From: Janthinobacterium sp. UMAB-56
Lineage (GTDB): Bacteria > Pseudomonadota > Gammaproteobacteria > Burkholderiales > Burkholderiaceae_D
Assembly (NCBI RefSeq): GCF_900095265.1
Contig: NZ_LT607662.1
Location: 39,910 to 103,909 of the forward strand
Length of the DNA stretch: 64,000 bases
Direction of reading: 5' to 3'
Positions 18,641 to 29,548 of this stretch are shown piece by piece. Made by a program: the position numbers and the translations under genes. The notes beneath the pieces were generated by a model. The model saw only the letters and a program-made list of their open reading frames with translations. It did no database searches and was not told the DNA's origin. Every line of letters begins with the position of its first letter. The stretch's first letter is position 1.

Positions 18641-19347
18641 TGGCCCGCCTGGCCGTAGCCTTGCCCTTGCGCGCAATGGGGCATGCAGGCATGGCCTGCT
18701 ACCGGCCGGCCATCCGGCCCCGTCTGCGGGCGGCCAACGACATGGCGCCAGCGTCGTTGCCGGGGCAGGGCAGGCAGATGCAGGCTGTGCTGGAAAGCAA
18801 TTACCGGGGCTTGCACCGGCGTCTGACGCGCCACCTGGGTTGCGCCGAGCTGGCCAGCGACAGCCTGCACGACGCCTGGCTGCGCCTGGGCACGCTGGCG
18901 GCGGGTGATGGGGCGCCGCTGGCGCACAGCCCCGTCGCCTATGTGTTTCGCGTGGCCTGCAATGCAGCCATGGACAGCCTGCGCCGCAACCGCGCCTGGC
19001 TGTATGCGGACGAGGGCGATGGCGAGGCTGGCCTGGTCGACTTCCTTGCCGATACGGCGGCGGGGCCGGAACGCCTGGCCGAGCTGCAGGCCGATTTGCA
19101 GCGTCTGGCGCAGGCCGTCGAGCTGCTGCCGCGGCGCCACCGGCAAGTGCTCGAAGCGCTGCGCGTGGACGAGCTCTCCCGCCAGGAAGTGGCCGAGCGG
19201 CACGACATGTCGCTGCGCAACGTCGATACGGCCCTGCGCCAGGCGCTCGATCACTGCGCCCGCCACACGGGCTATGCGGCGCAGGGGGGCGTCGGCACGA
19301 CCCGCCGCAGCCTGAGGCTGAACGTTCGTTCGCGTACGGACGCGTAA
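18637..19347 (+). CDS. Second ECF-type sigma factor, coupled to the exoprotein gene
   Basis: The protein is up to 236 residues. Region 2 lies at about 50-115 (LESNYRGLHRRLTRHLG, ASDSLHDAWLRLG, SPVAYVFRVACNAAMDSLRR) and region 4 at about 150-205 (AVELLPRRHRQVLEALRVD, then SRQEVAERHDMSLRNVDTAL). The ATG at 18637 overlaps the exoprotein stop (ATGA), and a second ATG follows directly. The first ~45 residues do not look like sigma sequence, so translation may truly start at an internal Met near 18742 or 18778. No anti-sigma gene accompanies it; the next gene is paoA. It could amplify the upstream sigma circuit or answer exoprotein translation. FecI-like membership is clear; its role is inferred. 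Confidence 0.85.
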   Translation: MMARLAVALPLRAMGHAGMACYRPAIRPRLRAANDMAPASLPGQGRQMQAVLESNYRGLHRRLTRHLGCAELASDSLHDAWLRLGTLAAGDGAPLAHSPVAYVFRVACNAAMDSLRRNRAWLYADEGDGEAGLVDFLADTAAGPERLAELQADLQRLAQAVELLPRRHRQVLEALRVDELSRQEVAERHDMSLRNVDTALRQALDHCARHTGYAAQGGVGTTRRSLRLNVRSRTDA

Positions 19348-19423
19348 CACTCTTGCCGCCAGACTGGCACTTCGGGCCTGCATGCGCCCACCCAACCAGT
19401 CCACAGCCAGGAGGAAGCGCGAG

Positions 19424-20080
19424 ATGACAGAGTGTAATCACATCAATGCCGGCCGGCGCGGCTTGCTGATCGCCGGCGCGCTGTCGGCCACGGCCGGGGC
19501 CGTGCCCGGCGTGGCCGGGGCAGCTGAAGCGGCCCATGCTGCGGCCCGGGCCAGCCAGGCGCCGCCCGTCCTGATGAAGGTCAATCTGGATATCAACGGC
19601 CAGCGCCGCAGCCTTGAACTCGACACGCGCACCACCTTGCTCGACGCCTTGCGCGAACACCTGCATCTGACGGGCACCAAGAAGGGCTGCGACCACGGCC
19701 AGTGCGGCGCCTGCACCGTCTTGCTGGAAGGCCAGCGCATCAACGCCTGCCTGACCCTGGCCGTGATGCACGAGGGGGCCCGCATCACCACCATCGAGGG
19801 ACTGGGCACGCCCGACAAGCTGCACCCGATGCAATCGGCCTTCATCGCGCATGACGGTTATCAATGTGGCTACTGTACCCCGGGGCAAATCTGCTCTGCC
19901 GTCGCCGCGCTGGCAGAAATCCGCCAGGGCATCCCCAGCCACGTCAGCGCGGACTTGAACGCTACTCCGCAGGCGACGCCGGAAGAGTTGCGCGAACGCA
20001 TGAGCGGCAATCTCTGCCGCTGCGGCGCCTATTCCAACATCATCGAGGCGATTTCCGAGGTGGCCGGGAGGGTGGCATGA
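19424..20080 (+). CDS. paoA: Aldehyde oxidoreductase [2Fe-2S] subunit PaoA
   Basis: The 218-residue small subunit of a xanthine-dehydrogenase-family molybdoenzyme has a twin-arginine signal ([16 protein letters not shown]), placing the complex in the periplasm. The plant-ferredoxin-like [2Fe-2S] site is [14 protein letters not shown] plus a later Cys. The helical domain holds the second cluster with CGYCTPGQ and [10 protein letters not shown]. The start at 19424 is chosen because AGGAGGA lies 8 bp upstream; an in-frame ATG at 19382 lacks this and would place extra residues before the signal. Its stop overlaps the start of paoB as ATGA. It transfers electrons from the molybdenum site of PaoC. 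Confidence 0.92.
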   Translation: MTECNHINAGRRGLLIAGALSATAGAVPGVAGAAEAAHAAARASQAPPVLMKVNLDINGQRRSLELDTRTTLLDALREHLHLTGTKKGCDHGQCGACTVLLEGQRINACLTLAVMHEGARITTIEGLGTPDKLHPMQSAFIAHDGYQCGYCTPGQICSAVAALAEIRQGIPSHVSADLNATPQATPEELRERMSGNLCRCGAYSNIIEAISEVAGRVA

Positions 20081-21036
20081 AAGTGTTCAGCTACCAGAAG
20101 GCCGCCTCGCCGGCCGAGGCGGCGGCCGCAGCCTTGCGCACGCCCGGCGCCAGGTTCATCGCCGGCGGCACGAATTTGCTCGATCTGATGAAACTGGAAA
20201 TCGAAACCCCCGCGCATTTGATCGACGTCAATGGCCTGGCGCTGGATCAGGTGGAAGCAACCAAGGACGGCGGCTTGCGCATCGGCGCCCTGGTGCGCAA
20301 TACGGCGCTGGCGGCCCACGCCACCGTGCGCCGCGATTACGGCGTATTGTCGCGTGCCTTGCTGGCGGGCGCTTCCGCGCAATTGCGCAATAAGGCGACG
20401 ACGGCGGGCAACCTGCTGCAGCGCACGCGCTGTCCGTATTTTTATGACACGAACCAGGCTTGCAACAAGCGCGTGCCGGGCAGCGGCTGCTCCGCCATCG
20501 CGGGTTTCAGCCGGCCGCTGGCGATTTTGGGTGGCAGCGATACCTGCATCGCCACGCATCCGAGCGACATGGCCGTGGCCCTGCGCGTGCTCGACGCGGG
20601 CATCGATACCGTGCGGGCCGACGGCGCCGTGCGTACCATCCCGATTGCCGACTTTTACTGCTTGCCGGGCAACACGCCGCAGCGCGAAACGGTGCTGCAG
20701 CCGGGCGAACTGATCACCAGCGTGACCTTGCCCCCGCCCGTCGGCGGTACGCACGTTTATCGCAAGGTGCGCGACCGCGCTTCGTACGCGTTCGCGCTGG
20801 TGTCCGTGGCGGCGATTATCTTGCCCGATGGCACGGGCAGGCTGGCGCTGGGCGGCGTCGCGCCGCAGCCGTGGCGGGTTGCCGGCGCGGAGCAGGCGCT
20901 GCCCGCTGGCACCGCCGCCGTGAACGAACGCCTGCTGGCCGGCGCCAAGCCGACTGCCGACAATGCCTACAAGGTCATCCTGGCGCAGCGGACCGTGGCA
21001 TCCGTGTTGAGGCAAACTCCAGCAATGAAAGGCTAA
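20077..21036 (+). CDS. paoB: Aldehyde oxidoreductase FAD subunit PaoB
   Basis: The 319-residue FAD-binding middle subunit has the family loop [13 protein letters not shown] near residue 28 and [14 protein letters not shown] near 107. Four cysteines at about 119, 129, 138 and 157 fit the extra [4Fe-4S] cluster described for E. coli PaoB and 4-hydroxybenzoyl-CoA reductase beta subunits. The start at 20077 overlaps the paoA stop (ATGA). paoC begins 4 bp after its stop. Having no signal peptide of its own, it probably rides through the Tat system with PaoA, as in the E. coli complex. Confidence 0.92.
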   Translation: MKVFSYQKAASPAEAAAAALRTPGARFIAGGTNLLDLMKLEIETPAHLIDVNGLALDQVEATKDGGLRIGALVRNTALAAHATVRRDYGVLSRALLAGASAQLRNKATTAGNLLQRTRCPYFYDTNQACNKRVPGSGCSAIAGFSRPLAILGGSDTCIATHPSDMAVALRVLDAGIDTVRADGAVRTIPIADFYCLPGNTPQRETVLQPGELITSVTLPPPVGGTHVYRKVRDRASYAFALVSVAAIILPDGTGRLALGGVAPQPWRVAGAEQALPAGTAAVNERLLAGAKPTADNAYKVILAQRTVASVLRQTPAMKG

Positions 21037-21040
21037 GTCC

Positions 21041-23239
21041 ATGAAATTCACGACACCTGCCACCACCAACCCCATCGACCAGCTGAAAGTCGTGGGCCGC
21101 CCCACGGATCGCATCGACGGTCCCCTGAAAACCACGGGCGCGGCGCCATACGCGTATGAACAGCACGCCGCCGCGCCGCATGCCGCCTACGGCCATGTCG
21201 TCGGCGCGGCCATCGCCAAGGGGCGCATCGCCTCCATCGATACCAGCGCCGCGCGGCGCGCACCGGGGGTGCTGGCCGTGGTGACGGCGCAATCTGCAGG
21301 AAAATTGGGCAAAGGCAAGATGAACACGGCGCATCTGCTGGGCGGCCCTGAAATCGCGCATTATCACCAGGCCATCGCGCTGGTGGTGGCCGACACTTTC
21401 GAGCAAGCCCGCTCGGCCGCGCAGTTGCTCGACGTCAAGTATGTCGAGCAGCAGGGCGCGTTCGACCTGGCCAAGGCCAAGGACAGTGCCACCAAGCCGA
21501 AGGATGGCAAGCCCGACAGTAAGGCGGGCAATTTCGCCGGCGCCTTTGCCCATGCCCCCGTGCGCCTGGATGCCAGCTACACGACGCCCGACCAGTCACA
21601 CGCCATGATGGAGCCGCACGCCTCGATTGCCGCCTGGGAGGGGGGCAAGCTGACGCTCTGGACGGCGACTCAGATGGTGGACTGGAGCAGGGGCGACCTG
21701 GCCCGCACCCTTGGCATTGCGAAAGACCAGGTGCGCATCGTCTCGCCCTATATCGGTGGCGGTTTCGGCGGCAAGCTGTTCGTGCGCGCCGAAGCGCTGC
21801 TGGCGGCCCTGGGCGCACGCGCTGCACAACGCCCCGTGAAGGTGGCCTTGACGCGGCCCTTGATGTTCAACAACACCACGCACCGGCCCGCCACCATCCA
21901 GCGCCTGCGCATCGGCGCCACGCGCGACGGCAAGATCACGGCCATCGGCCACGAATCGTGGTCGGGCGACCTCACAGGCGGCCAGCCGGAAACTGCCGTG
22001 ATGCAGACGCGGCTGTTGTACGCGGGAGCAAACCGCATGACGGCCATGCGCCTGGCCGTGCTCGATTTGCCGGAAGGTAACTCCATGCGCGCGCCGGGCG
22101 AGGCGCCGGGCTTGATGGCGCTGGAAATCGCCATGGACGAGTTGGCGGAAAAGCTGGATATGGACCCCATCGTCTTGCGCATCCTGAACGACACGAAAGT
22201 GGACCCGGAAAAACCCGGTCGCCCGTTTTCCCGGCGCCGCCTGATCGATTGCCTGCGCACGGGCGCCGTGGAATTCGGCTGGAAGGAGCGGCAGGCGCAG
22301 CACGGCACGCGGCGCGACGGCCGGTGGCTGGTGGGCATGGGCGTGGCGGCCGCCTTCCGCAACAATCTCGTCATGCGGTCCGCCGCCCGGGTGCGCCTGA
22401 ATGGGGACGGCATGATCACGGTGGAAACGGACATGACGGACATCGGCACGGGCAGTTACACCATCATCGCCCAGACGGCGGCGGAAATGCTGGGTGTGAC
22501 TTTGAACCGTGTCGTCGTGCGCCTGGGCGACTCGGATTTCCCCGTTTCGTCCGGTTCGGGCGGGCAATGGGGCGGCAACAGTTCCACGGCGGGCGTGTAC
22601 GCGGCTTGCGTGCGCTTGCGCCAGGCCATCGCCGTCAAGCTGGGCTTTGACGAAAATCAAGCGCGCTTTTCGGATGGACAAGTGAGCCAAGGCGCGCGCA
22701 GCGTGCCGCTCGCTGCCGCCGCCTTGCATGGCGATGTGGTGGCGGAAGACCATATGGAATACGGCGACCTGGACAAAAAATTCCAGCAATCCACGTTTGG
22801 CGCCCATTTCGTGGAAGTGGGCGTGGACAGCGACACGGGCGAAGTGCGCGTGCGCCGCATGCTGGCCGTGTGCGCGGCCGGCCGCATCTTGAATCCGAAA
22901 GCGGCGCGCAGCCAGGTGATCGGCGCCATGACCATGGGCGTGGGCGCTGCCCTGATGGAAGAACTGGTGGTCGACCGGCGCCGCGGTTTTTTCGTCAACC
23001 ACGACCTAGCCGGCTACGAAGTGCCCGTGCACGCCGACATCGCGCACCAGGACGTCATTTTCCTGGACGAAACGGACCCCATGTCCTCGCCCATGAAAGC
23101 CAAGGGCGTGGGCGAGCTGGGCATCTGCGGCGTGGCGGCGGCCATCGCGAATGCCGTCTATAACGCCACGGGGGTGAGGGTGCGCCACTATCCGCTGACC
23201 CTGGACAAGCTGCTGCGGGGACTTCCCGACGTCGCCTAG
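21041..23239 (+). CDS. paoC: Aldehyde oxidoreductase molybdenum-cofactor subunit PaoC
   Basis: The 732-residue large subunit of the PaoABC-type enzyme oxidises aldehydes, often aromatic ones, to acids in the periplasm. It has the xanthine-oxidase-family molybdopterin segments HAMMEPHASIAAW, YIGGGFGGKL, SMRAPGEAPGLMALE and SGSGGQWGGNSS. The active-site glutamate lies in GVGELGICGVAAA near the C-terminus. The length matches E. coli PaoC. It closes the three-gene operon. The XdhC-like insertion factor PaoD, which follows paoC in E. coli, is not next to it; a two-component gene comes next instead. Confidence 0.93.
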   Translation: MKFTTPATTNPIDQLKVVGRPTDRIDGPLKTTGAAPYAYEQHAAAPHAAYGHVVGAAIAKGRIASIDTSAARRAPGVLAVVTAQSAGKLGKGKMNTAHLLGGPEIAHYHQAIALVVADTFEQARSAAQLLDVKYVEQQGAFDLAKAKDSATKPKDGKPDSKAGNFAGAFAHAPVRLDASYTTPDQSHAMMEPHASIAAWEGGKLTLWTATQMVDWSRGDLARTLGIAKDQVRIVSPYIGGGFGGKLFVRAEALLAALGARAAQRPVKVALTRPLMFNNTTHRPATIQRLRIGATRDGKITAIGHESWSGDLTGGQPETAVMQTRLLYAGANRMTAMRLAVLDLPEGNSMRAPGEAPGLMALEIAMDELAEKLDMDPIVLRILNDTKVDPEKPGRPFSRRRLIDCLRTGAVEFGWKERQAQHGTRRDGRWLVGMGVAAAFRNNLVMRSAARVRLNGDGMITVETDMTDIGTGSYTIIAQTAAEMLGVTLNRVVVRLGDSDFPVSSGSGGQWGGNSSTAGVYAACVRLRQAIAVKLGFDENQARFSDGQVSQGARSVPLAAAALHGDVVAEDHMEYGDLDKKFQQSTFGAHFVEVGVDSDTGEVRVRRMLAVCAAGRILNPKAARSQVIGAMTMGVGAALMEELVVDRRRGFFVNHDLAGYEVPVHADIAHQDVIFLDETDPMSSPMKAKGVGELGICGVAAAIANAVYNATGVRVRHYPLTLDKLLRGLPDVA

Positions 23240-23361
23240 CTCCCTCGCGCCACCATGCGCGTGACAAAGCGTGTATTTTTGGTAATTTTCAAGTGCTATG
23301 CTCGGAACGCATGCTGCGGGGCAAGTTCCCGGTCCGCAAGGTCATGCCGCCAGGAGAATGC

Positions 23362-24986
<1,625 letters not shown>

Positions 24987-24999
<13 letters not shown>

Positions 25000-26021
25000 A
25001 TGGCGAGGCGCCGGTGCGGCGGGCGATCTGGCTGGCGGCCGCACTGATGCTGGCACTGGCCGCTGTGGCCGTCTGGCGCCTGAATGCCCGCTCCGGCCCG
25101 TCGCCCGGCCCCGTGGAAGTGCTGCGTCTGGCCGTGAATGCGCAATACGTGGGCAGCTGCCCCGTGCTGGCTGCGCGCGCGCAGGGCTATTTCGCGCACG
25201 AAGGCATCGACGCGCTGCTGCAACCGTATTCCTCGGGCAAGGCGTCGATCGAAGCCGTGCTGCAGGGCAGGGCCGATCTGGGCACCGTGTCCGACATCCC
25301 CGTGGTGCTGGCCAACCTGAAAAACCAGTCCGTCGTCATCATCGCCAGCATTTTCGAGGCTGAGCGCGACCACGGCATCGTCGGGCGCCTGGACAGCGGC
25401 GTGTCCACGCCCGCCAGCCTGAAAGGCAAGCGCATCGGCGTCACGGTGGGCACCTCCGGCCATTTCACGCTGGACGCCTTTTTGAACCGCCAGAAACTGC
25501 TGCCCGCTGAAGTCAGCTTGCGCAACTACACGCCGGACCAGCTGGCCGGTGCGCTGGTCCGGGGCGAGGTGGACGCGGCGGCCGGCTGGGAACCCTTCCT
25601 GACGGGCATGACGCATGCTATTGCAGGCAATGCTGCCATCTTCTATGGCGAAGACGTGTATGCGGGCCTGTTCAACGTGGCCGGCACGGGCGCGTATGTG
25701 CGCAGTCACCCGGCCACGATGCGCAAGGTGTTGCGCGCGCTGCTGGCCGGCGCGCGCTTTTGCCGCGACGAACCCGACGCCGCGCGCGCCCTGTTTGCCA
25801 CGGCGTCGGCCAGCGAGGCGGCGCGCCTGCAAGCGGCCTGGCACGGTTATCGGTTTGGCGTCGTGCTCGACCAGGGCTTGCTGCTGGCGCTGGAAGACGA
25901 GGCGCGCTGGGCCATCAAGAACCGGCTGGCCGAGCGCGCCGACATGCCGAACTTCCTCGATGCCGTCTACCTGGACGGCCTGGAAGCCGTGGCGCCATCG
26001 GCCGTGACGGTCATTCATTGA
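24987..26021 (+). CDS. Membrane-anchored NMT1/SsuA-like periplasmic solute-binding protein
   Basis: The 344-residue protein has an N-terminal hydrophobic anchor (about 13-30) without a lipobox cysteine. A type II periplasmic binding fold of the NMT1/THI5/SsuA class follows, with EVLRLAVNAQYVGSCPVL, then ADLGTVSDIPVVLANL and KGKRIGVTVGTSGHFTLDAF. Such proteins usually deliver sulfonates, nitrate, taurine or pyrimidine precursors to ABC importers, but no permease or ATPase gene is here. It sits between two kinase genes: the start overlaps the first kinase (ATG at 24987, or at 24996 within ATGA) and the second kinase follows after 10 bp. It is therefore probably a ligand sensor for the phosphorelay. 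The ligand is unknown. Confidence 0.85.
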
Positions 26022-26031
26022 GAAAGCCACC

Positions 26032-28548
26032 GTGAAAATCGTAACGCGCTTCAAGCTGGCAGAACTGTTTTGCGTGGTGCTCGTGGCCATCATCGTCGTC
26101 ATGCTGTTTTCCACCACCATGGCGATGCAGCGCGAACTGGCGAAGAACAAGGCCGCAGGCAATATTCTGCAAGCCGCCACGTCGCTGCGCTACTTGTCGA
26201 TCGAATATGCGCTGCACCATGGCGCGCGCACGCGCGCCCAGTGGCAGCTGCGCAGCGAATCGCTGTCCACGGGCTTGCTGGCCACGCCCGCTTTCAGCAC
26301 CGCCGAGGAGCGCGCGCTGCTGCGTGAATTGCAGGGTGACCTGACCGGTGTGGGCGCTCTGTTCGAGCAGTTTGTGGCAAACCACCGCGAGCTGGGGCAG
26401 GACCCGTTGCGGCGCGAGGTGCTGGGCGAACTGGAGTCGCGCCTGTCCGGCCAGATCATGGGCAAGGTGCAGGGCATGATCTCGGATGCGATGCGGCTGT
26501 CCGAATTGAGCCGGCAAGGCGTGCTCGATGCGCAGCAGCGGGCGAACGTCGCCGTCATGGTGTTTGGCGGCATGATCATCGCCCTGGTGGCCGGCCTGAT
26601 TTACTTCACCATGACCAGCGTCACGGGACCGCTGGAAAAGCTGCGCCAGGGCACCTTGATCGTCGGCGCCGGCAAGCTCGATTTTGCGCTGGGCGTGCAC
26701 ACCCAAAATGAAATCGGCGACCTGGCGCGCGCCTTCGACGGCATGACCGAAAAGCTGCGCCGCACCACCGTCTCGCGCGACGAGCTGGCGCATACGAACG
26801 CCGCCCTGGAAACGCAGATCGCCGAGCGCCAGCTGGCCGAGCGCAAGGTGCATGAACAGCTCGAACGCCTGAACCTGCTGCAGCAGATCACGCGCTCGAT
26901 CGGCGAGCGACAGGATTTGCGCAGCATCTTCCAGGTAGTGGTGCGCAGCCTGGAAGACCAGCTGCCCATCGATTTCAGCTGCATCTGCCTGTACGAGCCG
27001 TCCCGGCACGCGCTGCAGGTGACGTGCGTGGGCGTGCGCAGCGAAGCGCTGGCGCAGTCGTTCATGATGAGCGAACACGCGCACATTCCCATTGACGAGA
27101 ATGGCCTGTCGAGCTGCGTGCGCGGCAAGCTAGTGTATGAAGCCGACATTGGCGAAGTGGCGTTTCCGTTTCCGCAGCGGCTGGCGCAAGGAGGGCTGCG
27201 CGCCCTCGTCATGGCGCCGCTGCTGGCTGAAAACACGGTCTTCGGCATCCTGATCGTGGCGCGCCGCGCCGCGCACAGCTTTGCCAGCGGCGAATGCGAA
27301 TTCCTCAGCCAGCTGAGCGAGCATGTGGCGCTGGCCGCCAACCAGGCGCAGCTCTACGGCGCGCTGCAGTGCGCCTATGACGATTTGCGCCAGACGCAGC
27401 AATCGGTGATGCAGCAGGAGCGCCTGCGCGCGTTGGGGCAGATGGCCAGCGGTATCGCACACGATATCAATAACGCCATTTCTCCCGTCGCCCTCTACAC
27501 CGAGTCCTTGCTGGAGACGGAAACCAGTCTCAGCCCGCAGGGCCGGCATTGCCTGGAAGTCATCGAACGCGCCATCGACGACGTGGCCGCCACCGTGGCG
27601 CGCATGCGCGAATTCTATCGCCAGCGCGAACCGCAACTGGCGCTGTTGCCCATCAATGCCAATCTGGTGGTGCAGCAGGTACTGGACCTGACGCGCGCGC
27701 GCTGGAGCGACATGCCGCAGCAGCGCGGCATCGTCATCGCCCTGCGCACGGAGCTGGCGGACGCTCTGCCCATGCTGCCCGGCAGCGTGGGCGAACTGCG
27801 CGAAGCGCTGACCAACCTGGTCTTCAACGCCGTCGACGCCATGCCGGACGGCGGCACCCTGACTGTGTCCACCAGCTGCATCGGCGTGCCCGGCCAGGCG
27901 GCGCGCCAGGTGCAGATCGAGGTGGGCGATACGGGCATCGGCATGGACGAGAATACGCGTCGCCGCTGCCTGGAACCGTTTTTCACCACCAAGGGCGAGC
28001 GGGGCACGGGCCTGGGCCTGGCCATGGTGTACGGCATGATGGAGCGTCATGGCGCCAGTATCGACATCCTCACGGCGCCGGGGCAGGGCACGGCGGTGCG
28101 CCTGGCTTTTCCCGCCTGCGCGGCGGACGAAGGGGAGGTCGCGCCCGACACGGCCCACGCCGTGCCGCCGCGCCTGCGCATCCTCGTGGTGGACGACGAC
28201 CCGATGGTGCTCAAGTCCCTGCGCGACATCCTGCAAATCGATGGCCACGATGTGGTGTCCGCCGATGGGGGCCAGGCCGGCATCGACTGCTTCCTGGCCG
28301 CGCGCGACAGGCACGAACACTTTGCGGTGGTCATCACGGACCTGGGCATGCCCCACGTGGACGGGCGCAAGGTGGCCAGCGCGGTGCGCCAGTGCTCGCC
28401 GGATACGCCCATCATCATGCTCACGGGCTGGGGCCAGCGTCTGGCGGCCGACAGCGACTATCCCGAGCACGTCAACTGCGTGCTGGGCAAGCCGCCACGG
28501 CTGAAGGAGTTGCGGCGCGCGCTGAACGCGGTCATTTCCACGCCTTAG
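26032..28548 (+). CDS. Membrane hybrid histidine kinase (HAMP-GAF-HisKA-HATPase-REC)
   Basis: The 838-residue protein starts with GTG. Two membrane helices at about 10-32 and 180-200 enclose a helical periplasmic domain. HAMP (about 200-255), a coiled coil and a GAF-like domain (about 290-440) follow. HisKA has H477 in SGIAHDINNAISP, and the ATPase has the N box NLVFNAVDAMPDGG and GTGLGLAMVYGMM. A C-terminal receiver carries D770 in VITDLGMPH. The HDINN-type H box resembles the NtrB-like class. It is third in an operon with a solute-binding protein and a soluble hybrid kinase and is the likely membrane receptor for that binding protein. No DNA-binding output is encoded nearby. Confidence 0.92.
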   Translation: MKIVTRFKLAELFCVVLVAIIVVMLFSTTMAMQRELAKNKAAGNILQAATSLRYLSIEYALHHGARTRAQWQLRSESLSTGLLATPAFSTAEERALLRELQGDLTGVGALFEQFVANHRELGQDPLRREVLGELESRLSGQIMGKVQGMISDAMRLSELSRQGVLDAQQRANVAVMVFGGMIIALVAGLIYFTMTSVTGPLEKLRQGTLIVGAGKLDFALGVHTQNEIGDLARAFDGMTEKLRRTTVSRDELAHTNAALETQIAERQLAERKVHEQLERLNLLQQITRSIGERQDLRSIFQVVVRSLEDQLPIDFSCICLYEPSRHALQVTCVGVRSEALAQSFMMSEHAHIPIDENGLSSCVRGKLVYEADIGEVAFPFPQRLAQGGLRALVMAPLLAENTVFGILIVARRAAHSFASGECEFLSQLSEHVALAANQAQLYGALQCAYDDLRQTQQSVMQQERLRALGQMASGIAHDINNAISPVALYTESLLETETSLSPQGRHCLEVIERAIDDVAATVARMREFYRQREPQLALLPINANLVVQQVLDLTRARWSDMPQQRGIVIALRTELADALPMLPGSVGELREALTNLVFNAVDAMPDGGTLTVSTSCIGVPGQAARQVQIEVGDTGIGMDENTRRRCLEPFFTTKGERGTGLGLAMVYGMMERHGASIDILTAPGQGTAVRLAFPACAADEGEVAPDTAHAVPPRLRILVVDDDPMVLKSLRDILQIDGHDVVSADGGQAGIDCFLAARDRHEHFAVVITDLGMPHVDGRKVASAVRQCSPDTPIIMLTGWGQRLAADSDYPEHVNCVLGKPPRLKELRRALNAVISTP

Positions 28549-28679
28549 CCTGCTTGCAACGTCCCTTATCCCTTTATACGACCTGGAGATTGTGTTGCGA
28601 TGATTTCATGCGATGGGGCGCGTCAAATGAGGTCGATGTCAAATTAATCATTTTGCTATTTTTCGGGGTCCGGACTTGG

Positions 28680-29195
28680 TCAATGATGCGCAGGTACCGG
28701 CGATATCCGGGCCTGCCACGCGCTGAGTTCGTCGGCCTTGAGGGGCGGCCCCCAGCTGTCACGCAGCGGCGCATCGTGTTGCCTATAGCCGTCAAACGCC
28801 GGCACGGCGACATCCTGCTGCCCGCAGAGGCGCAAGACGGCGTCCAGCTGCCGCCTTGAAGCGGGCAGGTCGTCGTCGTCATACCAGGTGCAGGCGCTCG
28901 TTTCCAGCACATGCTGCAGCAGCGCCATCAGGGGAGCAAGCAGTTGCCTGGGGTTGGCCTGGCATACGTCTTCCGGCCACGGGTCGCCCATGCGCGTGAT
29001 CGGCAAGGATGCGATGCCTTGCTCCCAGGCGGCAAAATCGTCACGCCCGAGCTGCGCCACCTTGCAGCGCTGGTCCATGAACAGGCACAGTGCCGGATGG
29101 TGGATGGCATGGCGCCGGCAAAAGCGTTGCAGGCAGGTCGCGGCGATGCATTGCCTGGCCCTCACGCAAAGGGAGTCAATCGGGAGGGCTGGCAT
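28680..29195 (-). CDS. Hypothetical protein, unrecognised
   Basis: The predicted protein has 171 residues. I recognise no family. It contains several Trp residues, eight Cys spread along it, an acidic patch WYDDDDLPASRR near residue 104, and SWGPPLKADELSAWQA near the end. The composition looks like a real soluble protein rather than an antisense shadow. No signal peptide, membrane helix or strong ribosome-binding site is visible, and the exact start is unsure. It stands alone on the minus strand between a kinase operon and corA. Confidence 0.5.
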   Translation of the reverse strand: MPALPIDSLCVRARQCIAATCLQRFCRRHAIHHPALCLFMDQRCKVAQLGRDDFAAWEQGIASLPITRMGDPWPEDVCQANPRQLLAPLMALLQHVLETSACTWYDDDDLPASRRQLDAVLRLCGQQDVAVPAFDGYRQHDAPLRDSWGPPLKADELSAWQARISPVPAHH

Positions 29196-29548
29196 GGATC
29201 AGCGCTATTTTCAGAAAAGTGGCCGCTTGCGGCGTGGCGTGTTGCGCGGGTATGGCAACCATCGCCAAATTGCGCGACATCCTCCAGGCCCTGCAATGTA
29301 ATAATAAGTATTGGCATTGAACTTTCCGGGCCTGGCCGGCAGCTTGACGATGCAAGCTTGCGCCAGGTCGGCAGCGTGGTCCGTGCAGCACAATTTTCCG
29401 GGCAGCGAGCGCAGCAGCCAGCGAGGGTGCCCGCCTTATCGCTGGCGCCCGCAAGCCCCTTTTTGCGTGCCATCGCTGTGTTGGCATGGTTGCCATGGTC
29501 TCCGGTATACTGGCGCCCCGGCATAGTCGCCCCTATCTGAAAATCACC
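29196..29548. other. Intergenic region before corA
   Basis: The 353-bp gap lies between the divergent hypothetical gene and corA. I see no convincing gene. A possible -10 element TATACT lies at 29506-29511, about 38 bp before the corA ATG, but the -35 candidate TTGGCA (29481-29486) would need a 19-bp spacer. I see no conserved Mg2+ riboswitch structure by eye; that would need a covariance search. Confidence 0.4.

Noticed and set aside
17483-19942. An 819-codon minus-strand open frame crossing the exoprotein end, second sigma gene and paoA
   Set aside because: It runs across three well-supported plus-strand genes and has no recognisable domain.
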